From assembly GCA_951799445.1 (NCBI GenBank), contig OX637294.1, forward strand, positions 18,873,452 to 18,937,451: a stretch of DNA of 64,000 nt. The letters are read 5' to 3'. Made by a program: the position numbers and the translations under genes. Under the pieces are notes generated by a model that ran no database searches, was not told the DNA's origin, and saw nothing but the letters and a program-made list of their open reading frames with translations. Shown piece after piece: positions 22,524 through 33,030 of this stretch (positions are counted from its first letter, which is position 1; every line of letters begins with the position of its first letter). This stretch comes from Pseudisothecium myosuroides (taxonomy: Eukaryota > Streptophyta > Bryopsida > Hypnales > Lembophyllaceae).

Positions 22524-24766
22524 CAACTCTGTTCACAAGGTGCCCCCTTGTGAATTCTTGATAGTAAGGTAGTTTGATCTTAAACTGACCAACGACCATT
22601 TAAGAAAGGATTGCCTTTGGGGAGAAGCTAAACTCTTTGAAACAATTTTCAGTACATTTTCTTAGGAAGAAAAATGGAATTGGCATCTAACCCAAGTCGT
22701 TTCATATTTTTTGGACCTTTGTGGAATTAGTTACGTACAAATTTTTGAAGTTGAAATGCAGTGATCACTAAAAGCAACCACCTCCTGAAATGCACACTGC
22801 TGATACATTGAAGAAAGCAAAATGTACCTCTGTGTCACCATCACTCTTAGAGCATGGTCACTTTTAGAGCAGACTACCTTATCTGGTGTGCAAATTTGAC
22901 GAAATCATACTCAGAACCCTTGTAATGGCATTGCAACATTTTCATGATTTGTCACGTACCCCTGAGATTGAAGTGAGAACATGCAAACATGAACAGTGAG
23001 CATGGTGTAGTCGAATAAATGATGCATCCGATTGATTTCTTGGTCGAGGCTTATAATTTTTTCATCAAGAACACTTCTGTGATTTCTGAAATCAGAATCA
23101 GTCATTGCTTTTGTCAGCTGCATGTTCCAAACTGTCCGCTGGAGAAGTTTGATTCATCGAGTTCAAATTTTATGAAACCCACGCAGGAATCAATTTTGAG
23201 CCCACCCTAAAATGACTGACTGCTGGCCAATCTTTTTGCAATTCTTGAGGGACAAAGCTGTTGTCAACTGGTCTGGTGCTACTCTCCTCCTAATTTAGGG
23301 CCTCCTGCCATGCTCCATGAGCAACCCGTTGTTTTTCATTCAGGAGATTTGGAGCCATGTTGTTTCTCACTGAAAATGTTAGTAACAAAGTCTACCCCAC
23401 TTTTGGTTGTTTGTGACTTTTTTCACTCACCCCACATTTTATCACTATTTTAGGGAATGAAAAGCAACAAGGTTTGCAGTAATGCAAGAAGATCCCACTA
23501 GTTGTCTTGCCGGAGTGAGTGAATGGAAACTGAGGATTTCATGTTTCATGGAAATCGGTGGACAACCCCACTGGTCGAGATTGGTCAATCTTGAGGGAAT
23601 CAATACTTGTGAAATTTTTATTGTATCCCTCACCACCCACCGGGACCACATATCAGTACAATTGCTCACTTGAACCCTGAGTGTAACTTTCCTTGAGAAC
23701 TTTGCCCACCGATGGAGCATGGCAGGAGGCCCTAAGAGACTGAACTCCAATTTGGTTAAATTCATGCGATTCTGTGTGTCAAACATTCAGTTGTTTAAGC
23801 AAGCATACAGTTAACTCTCCAAACCACTGTACCCATACAAGGTTCTCACGCACAGATGTGTACACGATTTGCCAAACACAACACCTCTTTACACAAATGA
23901 ATTTGCAAAGCTCTGGAATTCCATATTTCCATTCCAGCAGAATCCATGAGTTCCAAAGATATTGAAAGCAAGCCAAATCAAAATGTACCTCAAAAACTCA
24001 TATCACCTGTCTATTCATAGTCACGATTATTTACTGAAAATTTTGCTGGCAAATAATTGTGAAAATTTTACCTGATTTTTTAGCTCGCTCCCATTACACT
24101 AGAAAGAAAGAGAAAAAAGTGGATGAAATAACCAAAATCATCTCTAAGAAATATGAGATTCATCAATATATTCAGATGAATTTTACTCTTTTTACGTAAT
24201 ATCAGATGAGTGAAGGATGGGTGATCAAAATTGGACTACTGGTCTGACGAGCTTACAGTCAAGATTCCTTTGTCACGCTTCCACCAAGAAAAACAAAAAA
24301 AATTCACTGATCAGGTAAGTACCAACAGCAATTTTGACTCCTTGAGTATTCAGGACAAGTTCGTTGGGTGACATTCAGTTATCCGAACTCCATTCCACTC
24401 ATCAGTCATAACAGAATTCTTCTGATACATGAATCTTCTTGCAATAGTAGTCACATCCACTGACAGCACAAAGCGCTAAAAAACGAGGACTAAAATAGAT
24501 GTCCATTTCACCTGGCGACTCCTGAAAAGTCCCAGATTGGTGGAATCCCGCCAATTTAACGAAATTCACGTTAGGTTGCTGGTATCGAGAGCTGGCCTTC
24601 AGATCGAAGAATGTCATTCTTTTTCAGAATCACGTACCAAACCTCAAAGAAGTGCTGGCTAGCTAGTACTTTTGAGGAAACATTGAAGAATGCATGGCGT
24701 TGGGCATGCCTAACTTGGTAACAGACTTACAAATTCATGCAAACAATTAGAATCACGAGGCTCTAG
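22524..24766. other. Gene-free stretch with a shared repeat and a 24-bp inverted pair
   Basis: 22615-22890 matches 48885-49125 (TTGGCATCTAACCCAAGTCG, TTTGTGGAATTAGTTA, TTTTTGAAGTTGAAAT). A perfect 24-base inverted pair occupies 23295-23318 and 23712-23735. Open frames here (up to 113 residues) show no recognised motif. Confidence 0.5.
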
Positions 24767-27700
24767 CTACCGACACACTCTCGCCTCTTTGTATAACAAC
24801 CCCGAAGTACAAACACTATACTTCGACTCTTGCGGACAATGCTCATCCCTGCTGCACTTACAACTCCCCTCCACCGCGCACCCCTCCCCATCACTCACAG
24901 GCGACCCCCCGATCCCAAGGATAGCATCAGACCATTCACTAGAAAATAGCCCCTCTGGATCAAACTTCTCCTTCACCGCCAAAAACTCACCCAACTTCGG
25001 ATACTTCCGCCAAACCCCCTCAAACGCCACATTCCTGTTCTTCCCCCAGTGCGGCCTGCCGCCATACTTATCAAACACCAACTGCCCAATCTCCTGAAAC
25101 ACGTCCATGTCTAGTCGCGCCTTCCCCGCTTCGTCATCGCTCTTCGTTTGTGACCACTCGAAGTCCACCATGACGGCGTCGTCCTCTTGGGCAGTTCCCA
25201 TGTAAGCCTGCGTTTGCTTCGTGAACCGAAAGAGAAACCCCGTGTTAAGGTCCAAGTCGCAGAGGGAGCCGTTGGGGGCTCGCATTCGAAGAGCCTTGAT
25301 GTCGTCGATGAAGGCGTCGATATGGCGGAGAGGAATGGCCACACCGTCGTCGAAGTGGACAATGGCGTTGATGCGAGGGTCCCAGGCGCAGGCGACGTGG
25401 GGAGTCGGGTCGCGTTGGCAGCCGCCGGCGGTTTGGATGACGTTCTGAAAGCCGATCACGGGGAATTGCGAGAGGAGATTGGGGGATGGTAGGACGGGGG
25501 AAGTGCTGTGCTTCTTGTAGCCGTAGGAAATGGATTGCTGATAAATGACTTGCGCGAGGGCGAGGGCGCATTTGCAATCACGGCAACTAAAGTGGTCCGC
25601 AAGTTCCTCTGCAGGTTGCGAAGGTCAACACCACTGGTTAATTTCCATCAAGACGGGAGATGAGTCCCAAACATTCATGGCGCTCGAAGATCATGTCAGT
25701 AAAAACACTAGCAAGTGCACTGTGATTTCATGCAACTACAGCCAGGTTTTGGAAAAAGGAATGGGACAAGAGTACCGGATTTGAGCTTTCTAGTGTGAGA
25801 CTCTCCATTTTGAACCCCAAGCGATTCTTTAATTGCTAAGGAGAAATAAAATATACATTAATTGACAGCAGAAATAAGTTATACATTGGGATGTAGATGG
25901 ATTAACATTGCAATTTAGTTTGGTAGATAGCACGCGCTTTGTAAAAGAAGAAATTCTGTACTTTAAGGGGATCGATACATGATGCTACCCGAGTAAAATT
26001 CATACTGGTTACTTTACATCAAAATGGACTGTGAACCCCGAACATGGAGCTCGAACTCAGATTGACCAGTACCAGAAAAAGTGGCCATCAATAGACTGCC
26101 AAGGCACTCACTCACTGTCATCGAATTCATGCAACTACAGTACGAGCTTTCTAGTGTAAGAATTTTCATTTATGAGCCCCAAGAGATTCTTAGCCCCAGA
26201 ATATTAATCTCGGCCTAGAAATAGAACTACTCCCTGTGTAGAGTTTGATCATTGCGTTTGAAAATGACCTTCTAAAACTCAAAGTGTGACATTCTACTGT
26301 GAGGAAAATGGACGAAATTGTTGGAATTGTCTTCGATTATCTCGATTCGACCAATCTCAACTTCGTAACCGATTAAAGACCTCACGGTCGTCTTTCCTAA
26401 AACACCATGTTTCAAGACCTGGGAGATGAAATCAAAGAAATCGTACATTCAGGATGTCCATTAATTCAAACCGTGCCGATTCTAACAAGAAAAATTTGCC
26501 ACGAAGTACAGTATATGAGATAGGTTTCGACCTAAGTACCGTTCGTTCTTGCGAGCTCCAACGCCACCTCCGGCGTCGACGTCTGCCCCACATAATCATT
26601 CCTCCCATCCCCAGTCACGTTAACCGCGACCCGCTCATCCTGCTTATACACCACTTCCCTCAGTCCCGGATACCAAATCACTTCCGCATACTGAAACCTC
26701 GTCGCAACCTCCCTTATCTTCTCCCCCGAGAATCCCTCATCTCCCGTCACTCTCACCATCTCCAATTTCCGTTTAAACATCGACTCCGCTTGCAACGTCA
26801 CAGTCGAAATCACCCCCAGCACACCAAGATGCACCTTCACCGCGTTCAAATCCGGATCCAAGGAGGTGATTTCTCTCACTTGAGCGTATCCTTGTGAAGC
26901 ATTCCCTGGCGTGACGATCCGCATCCCGATTACATACTCGTGCACTGCGCCGCCTTTGCCCCAGAGCGAGCTGCCGTGCACGCTGTTGGCGAGGGAGCCG
27001 CCGAGCGTGATGCCGTCGAAGAAGGGGGAGACGTTGATGGCCAGATTGGCTTGGGCGGCTTGGTCGAGTAGTGCCCGCCAGGTGATGCCGCTCTGGGCGG
27101 TTATTGTGCTGAGATTTGTGTCGATGTGGAGGATGCGATTGTAGTTTTTGGAGCTGATGAGCAAGCCGGAGGAGGAGCCTGGGCAGGCGAGTTTGGGGAT
27201 GCTGTGGGAGTAGAGGGTGGAGACTTTTATTTTTTGATGGGCTCGGGTGGCGGACGCGACGGCGGAAATGATCTCGGATTCTGTCTGGGGGTACACCACC
27301 TTCGCTGCCTGCAGGGATACATCCCATCACCATCCGATCGCACTAGCACTTTTATAAGGAGCCGTGTGACGCACTAAATTTCTTCAACGACTCTTTCTCA
27401 ATATTGAAAGTTGTCACTCACAACAAAGATCTCAACGAGGTGAGAAAGAGGGCCTACAAGTTTAATGCCTAACTTCAAAATTTGTCATATTGTGTACACA
27501 ACCTTCACAAGACATGTTTGGGACAACTGGGCAAGATGCCTGGGATTCATCTTCAAACTAGCGCACCCTTAAACGACTCTTTCAATAGTAAAAGTTGTCA
27601 CTCACCTCAAGGATCTTAACGAGGTGAGAAACAGAGCATACAGCTTCTATGCATATCTTCAATGTTTGTCACATTGCGTACTACACGACTTTCACAAGAC

Positions 27701-28382
27701 ATGTCTGGGACAAGGCGTTAGGGTTTCATCTATAAACTTGCGTTAGCGGCCTTGTGATTGGAAACTGGTCCACATACATAATAATAGCTTTGATCAAGTG
27801 CTTGTGAGAATTCACCCTTTCAGATATATGAAGCAATGAAATAAACTCAAAGTCTAACTAGGTTTCACAGAGACAGCATACTGTACATGGTGCTCAGTGG
27901 GTGTCCATGCTGCTCAAAACCTCTGTACGTAGATTCTTTTCACAAAGTCGGATGTAAAAGGCATCTATTCAAGAATGCTACGTACTAGATCAACAATGGA
28001 GACTCATCATCAAAAAAAGTCAAGAGAAGTTGGGATTTCGAAGTACCAATCACTGCTGCTTGCTCCTTATATGGATCCTCTCATTCCAACATTTGAAGCA
28101 CTCAGCGTCAGTCATTATTTTCATCCTAAACTACTCTGTTACTCACTCGTAGCGATTGATATATTGATCAATTCACAGGTTTCCAGCATTCAAACAATGA
28201 TTACTACGTACCTTGCAAGGAATTCTGTCGATCCAGAGCCCGTACGCATTGTTGAGAGTGCACCCAGAGGCGTCGCATTGCTCCGGCGCGTCGGGAAGGA
28301 CGGCGCTCACTGGAGCCACTGTCATCAGAAAGCTCCATACCACCATAGCCAACACGAATCGCCAGCTCGCTCCGCCTGCCAT
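24767..28382 (-). CDS. L-gulono-1,4-lactone oxidase-like, three exons, intact
   Basis: Exon 1 is 28382-28212, exon 2 is 27308-26540 and exon 3 is 25608-24767. All four splice sites obey GT-AG, and the join gives 593 codons plus TAG. Residues 1-27 form a signal peptide (hydrophobic VLAMVVWSFLMTV, then VSA), followed by a Cys-bearing region. Exon 2 holds the FAD-binding domain, with HSIPKLACPG at about 92-101, [12 protein letters not shown], and [12 protein letters not shown]. Exon 3 holds the sugar-lactone oxidase domain, with VIGFQN, PHWGKNRN (about 499-506) and GLFSSEWSD, and a plant-specific Cys-rich tail ending YKEARVC. Plant members oxidise L-gulono-1,4-lactone and are linked to ascorbate synthesis; most are predicted extracellular. 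Length fits the family (about 590). Intron 1 contains a tandem duplication and intron 2 a direct repeat. A broken 5' copy lies at 9.2-11.0 kb. Substrate is inferred from family. Confidence 0.93.
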
Positions 28383-29330
28383 CGTTGCGTCAGCAACCTA
28401 CCTCTGAATTGCAGTCGATCAATCCCTCAATCCACATACACACATACACAGAGTTCTCAGGAATCCTCACTCCCAACAAAATGAAAATCCAGGAGTCTCA
28501 GGCGCCAGCTAGTTCTAAGAAATAGTGAGGAATGCACGTGCACTAACATGGACGTGTGAAAATCAAGTTACATAAACTTTGGGAGATCGACTGTAGCTAC
28601 AGTAAATAGTAAAAGTAGGTAGCCCGTACACTAATTTTTCGACATTCTACACAATATGAATTTTAAAAACAGTTCCTGCAGAAGGATGCAGTCTGTTTAG
28701 TGTGGTGAATATGTTGCCGGAGAGGTGGCTTGCCTTAACAACGAAAGATGATGTCAGCTCATTCATGACACCGCGATAATCGGTGAGAACAATCAGCGGA
28801 TGTGTCATGAAAGAGAACTGAAAGCGTCACGTACTATTTAAGGCGAGACCCTTGTAAGAGTAGTTCGGTCGATATATTTAATATTCTTTTAAGAAACAGC
28901 TGAACACCTGAGCGTGCACCTGCAAGAGACTAAAACATCAGATATTGAACCAGGCGGCGATGTAACTTAAAGTACAGTACTTAAGTTGCGATGCTCTTAA
29001 CTCCCCGGTCAATCATGCAACGACCGTGCAGTCCAAACTTCCTTGCCTTCGAGCATCTCCGCCCCCAGCGACGTCCCGGCGCGTCAGACGCGTCAGGGTG
29101 GCCGGCGGTTTGCTGTGAGAGAGGGCCGCGGGCTGCTGGCCTGACCGGCTCACCCGAGCCCGGCAGCCTGTCCGACGCCCTGTCGCTTGCCGGATGCATG
29201 CGTCCCTGCCGCACCGACACGGCTGTCCTGCAATTCCTTCCCCACGAATGTCACATGCCACTGGCATCTATGACTAATAATAGAAAGTACAGTAAAGGCA
29301 TGTTCTCACCTGGCGTTTGGTAAGAGCCGT
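26318..29330. repeat. Segmental duplication, direct copy 2
   Basis: Partner of 8955-11810, containing the 5' half and upstream DNA of the intact lactone oxidase gene. Relative to copy 1 it has CTGTA added at 27881-27885 and CAGTA added at 26509-26513, each next to a TA present in both copies. Confidence 0.85.
27385..27750. repeat. Tandem duplication in intron 1 of the intact lactone oxidase gene
   Basis: Two units of about 185 bases beginning with CGACTCTTTC and containing GTTGTCACTCAC and AGGTGAGAAA. Same structure as 10012-10388. Confidence 0.6.
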
Positions 29331-29557
29331 CATAAAATCATTATTATTTTAGTAAAGGTGCAAGTTTTATGAAAACATTGTTTATTTATTTTTTGACACA
29401 AATGAAACGGAATTCCATTGCTCAAAGATAGAATACAACAACATCAACCGCAAGCGGCCTAATGGGGCAAGAAACAACAAAACAAACAGTTTTATGGTTT
29501 GAAACATTCGTTCTGAGTTCGGTTGGCATTGGTTCGGCATAAGTAGGGTCATCTTAA
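28383..29557. promoter_or_regulatory. Presumed upstream region of the lactone oxidase gene
   Basis: Lies immediately 5' of the start codon (the gene reads leftward). About 950 bases are shared with the pseudogene copy, including a GC- and CpG-rich patch at about 29040-29250. No TATA box or transcription start can be assigned with confidence, and no other gene is seen. From 29330 to 29557 the DNA is AT-rich. Confidence 0.3.
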
Positions 29558-30516
29558 CCCAAGGCCTTTCTAGGTTTAAGAACATTATTGTTGTTGAAGT
29601 GTTATAAGTCTAAATGTCACTAAAATATAGAAATCTCAACCATTTAATCTTGTAATGTACCTGTTATAGATGATGTGAATCAAATTTGGAGTCATTTGGC
29701 CACGTAGATTGCAAGATTGTAATGTTTTAGTGTCAAAAAAGGATGCTGAAATTTTCCTAGCAACTCATTTGGAGGTGAAATTTGATTTTTAAACCTACTC
29801 AAATGAAAAAAATTAAAACTACATAGTGCTTCAAAACCAACATACAAACACATTGGTGAAAGAAATGTCATTCAATTGGCTCATTCTATTTGCAAAATGT
29901 CTTTGAAATGTCAAAAAATAACAAATAAAGTTGCAAAAAACACATGTATGGTAGAACCTCCTTCTACTAAAATGCTTCTTAGTCACTCATAATTTTTTGG
30001 ATTGATATGAAATTTTAAGCACACAAACTAAACTAGCATGCACAAAATTTTCAAATTTTTTTATTGCAAACAAACATTGTATGAAGAAGAAACAAGGCGC
30101 CAAAGTTCACTGTAATCCAAAAGTGTTTGGATTTTGAACTTCAAATTGCTCCCAAACATTCAAAACAGCTTGGATTGACATAAAATTTTTACCACAATAA
30201 ATGGACTTCAAGGGGAACATAATACAATAATTTTTATTGAAAACAAACATTGGATGAAGGGGATATAAGCCCCTAAAATTACAGACATCAAAATGCAGTT
30301 TGGTGAACTCAAATTGAATACGGGAAATTTGAATGGCTTTCAAAAAATCAGTATATTTTGGATTGATTCTAAAAATTTACCACACAAAGTAGAAAAGAGA
30401 ACACAAATATCTTTGTGGGTTTGTCAAATTTGGAGATCTAATGCAAAAGTTACAACACTTTGAATTGGACTTGTAGACTATACGAGGACACTTTGGTCCC
30501 TTGGGACACTTAGGGG
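29558..30516 (-). mobile_element. piggyBac-type non-autonomous element, copy 1
   Basis: Flanked by TTAA at 29554-29557 and 30517-30520. Its right end reads inward as CCCCTAAGTGTCCCAAGGGA; the left end CCCAAGGCC is degenerate. Read on the minus strand it aligns with the element at 37667-38627 (AATTCAAAGTGTTGTAACTT, TTTTGCAT) and is almost the same length (959 against 961). No coding capacity. TTAA target and CCC-type ends are diagnostic of the piggyBac superfamily. Confidence 0.75.
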
Positions 30517-30520
30517 TTAA

Positions 30521-31135
30521 ATTATCAATTCTTTAGACCTAAAGAGAATTTTTTGCGTGTAATAATTTTGGTGTTGAATACTTGAGTACAACCCATTATT
30601 AACAAATTAATCTTGTAATTTGTTGATTCTTATCATTGTAACCTGGCTCAGAATTTTTTTTTATCGATTATCAATTCCATGCCGTTGGAGGTACTTGCAA
30701 TGCTGGCAATGTTACGTAGTTGCCCACATCTCCTTGCATTATAAGAAATTGTTATTAGTGCTCAAAAATCTACAAAATTGAACGATTGAAACTTACATAA
30801 TAATAGCCTACAATTTTAGTGAACTATAAACAATTTCAAACTTTTCTCTAATAAGCACTACTCATGGCCCTTGCCAGCTCTGCAACCACCTAGATTCAAC
30901 AATTATGAAGGAATAATGGTCTAAACACTCCTAACCAAAAAAATCATGTACCATGGGTGCAAAGAATTCTTGCAAAATCTAGGTAGCAATGTACCTTAAG
31001 GCTAGTCATTTATTGATATATTTACCTCAAATTCTTTTTTGACACAATCTTTGTCGACATTAAAATGGCTTAGAGGTTGGCTATTGCAAAAATTATATCA
31101 AGTTAAAAAGACCAAAAAGTTAGGTGAAGACCACA
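30521..31135. other. Gene-free stretch between two TTAA elements
   Basis: AT-rich, no recognised gene or element ends. Confidence 0.4.
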
Positions 31136-31139
31136 TTAA

Positions 31140-31172
31140 CCCCTTAGCGGGTCGACGTCCAGAAAATGGACG
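31140..31172. repeat. Left terminal inverted repeat and subterminal palindrome of the piggyBac transposon
   Basis: CCCCTTAGCGGG abuts TTAA; CGTCC..GGACG at 31156-31172 is itself palindromic and recurs inverted near the right end. Confidence 0.85.
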
Positions 31173-33030
31173 ATGTACAGAAACAAAGTGCCGCATCTCC
31201 CTGACAGTGATGTCAATTCATTCGTCGATTTTTGTGGAGACAGGTGGACCAGTTCAGCAGTACAAACAGAGAAGACCTCCTTGCAATAGCACCTCAGTCT
31301 TTTTTGATAAATCGACAAGCATGGAGGTGCCAGGATTAGCAAAAAAATTTGTCAGCCCAGTCCTCGCAGCGGTGAGTTTTGACGTCATACAGAAACTTTT
31401 TGTCCCCTGCTGGGCAGCGACAGCTGTGTACGATTGCTGACGTCACATGACCAGATAAAATTTCTGACTTGGTTTTAAAAAATTCGGGAATTCTTCTGGT
31501 ACGGCTGCGGTCCTCTCTTAGAGAAATTAGTGTAGGCGCCAAGGCATACACATGTCACGCTTGGCATTCTTTCCATAGAGAAGTTCCATAAGAAATTCAG
31601 TTTAGTGGACACTGTCGGCTGCGTCTTCAATGCAGTCACTAAGGCATTCATGAATTGTATTGGCATCAGTATGTACTCACTGTTTCTAGAAGGAGCATAC
31701 AACACATTGGATACACTGATTTCAAGTGAAGAAACCTTTTTTTTTTCCAAATTGCAATAACTGCAGTGCATCCTCTTTGAGGCACACTATGTGTAGAGTA
31801 ACATGTGGAATCCTTGCATGAGTCTAGCAAAATTGAAGCCTCTGGAGAGCATCCACCTCATAGAGCCGTCAAAAGCTTCCATAATGTCTCCAAAGTGGCT
31901 GCTAAGAGTAGGCTGTCCTAAGCATTTCAGAACAAGTAATTTCTCTACTTGCATGGCACTCTTTAGGCATGCATATAAAGAATTCAAAGCTACAACTGCA
32001 AAACCCCTCACTCACATGTACCTTTGTTTTCAGACAATCTCGTATGAGGGAAATCTCCTGATACGTTTCTTTACATTGCACTCCTTCCTCTCAATTGTAG
32101 TATCCAGAAAGAGTATAGTAGAATTCTGTCTTGACCTTTGGCAGTCACCGTCGTTTCTGTGTGAGTGAGCTCAGTCTTCAGCCGTTTGTCACATTCACTG
32201 TCCATTCTCGTCTCTCCAGTTTCAGTCAAAGCCCAGTTCTTGCCTGTGCCCAGAAGCCGGTGTGGGTCCTTCCGTTCCTGTCCATCCCTGCACACGAGGA
32301 GCAACAACAGTAGACGTCACAGTCTGTTTCAATTTTTTTTTCCCACTGTCGGCATTGGAGGACATTTGCCAGGCAACCGACGAGTCCACCGGAGAAGCTA
32401 CTGCCACTTCGGAGCTGAGCTAATCGACGTGCACATACAGTTAGCGGCGTCAGTTTCCATCCTCAGAAAGTGGAGACGATCTTGGCGTCCTCTGTGGCAC
32501 ACATCTGCCTACCGACATCAACTTTGGCAAATCATCAGTAAGTCCTAGCAGCCGTTTTCCACGTCAACGTTATGACAAGACTTTCACCTGCCTGACTGTC
32601 GGACGTGCTCATGTCTTCCATTGACACCCGCCCATCGACGTTGCCACAGATTCGCGACACAATCAGGCAGTGGTCCTGTGCCATTGGAGCAAGCGAGGGA
32701 CAGACAAGACAAATCTTGGGATTGTTGGATCGCCGGCAATTACTCAGACGATCCGTCAAGAAAGGGGTCCGCAGACTCGACACACCAAGAGGCCTCCGGT
32801 ATTTGTTCCGACACCACTGTGCTAGAATTCTCGGCTGGAAAGAACGCGTACCTGAGGGGCATCCATTAGGCTTCTCCGAAGAAGTAAATTACGCCCTTCG
32901 TGTGCTCCTCTGGCTTGATCCCACCTCTGCACCTTGCTTGTGTCGACAGTGCGTGGCCGCTGCTTCCACCTAGTTCCAACGACGCCTACCTCCGATTACT
33001 TGGACGCCATAGCCCACATTGTTGGTGAAC

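Noticed and set aside
24402..24617. 71-residue minus-strand frame just downstream of the lactone oxidase stop
   Set aside because: No splice signals in phase with exon 3, which already ends with a proper C-terminus, and no recognised motif.
32605..32973. 122-residue plus-strand frame upstream of the transposase
   Set aside because: It is in the same frame as the transposase but separated by stops, starts within a GC-rich leader and has no recognisable motif. It could be part of a longer ancestral protein, but this cannot be supported.
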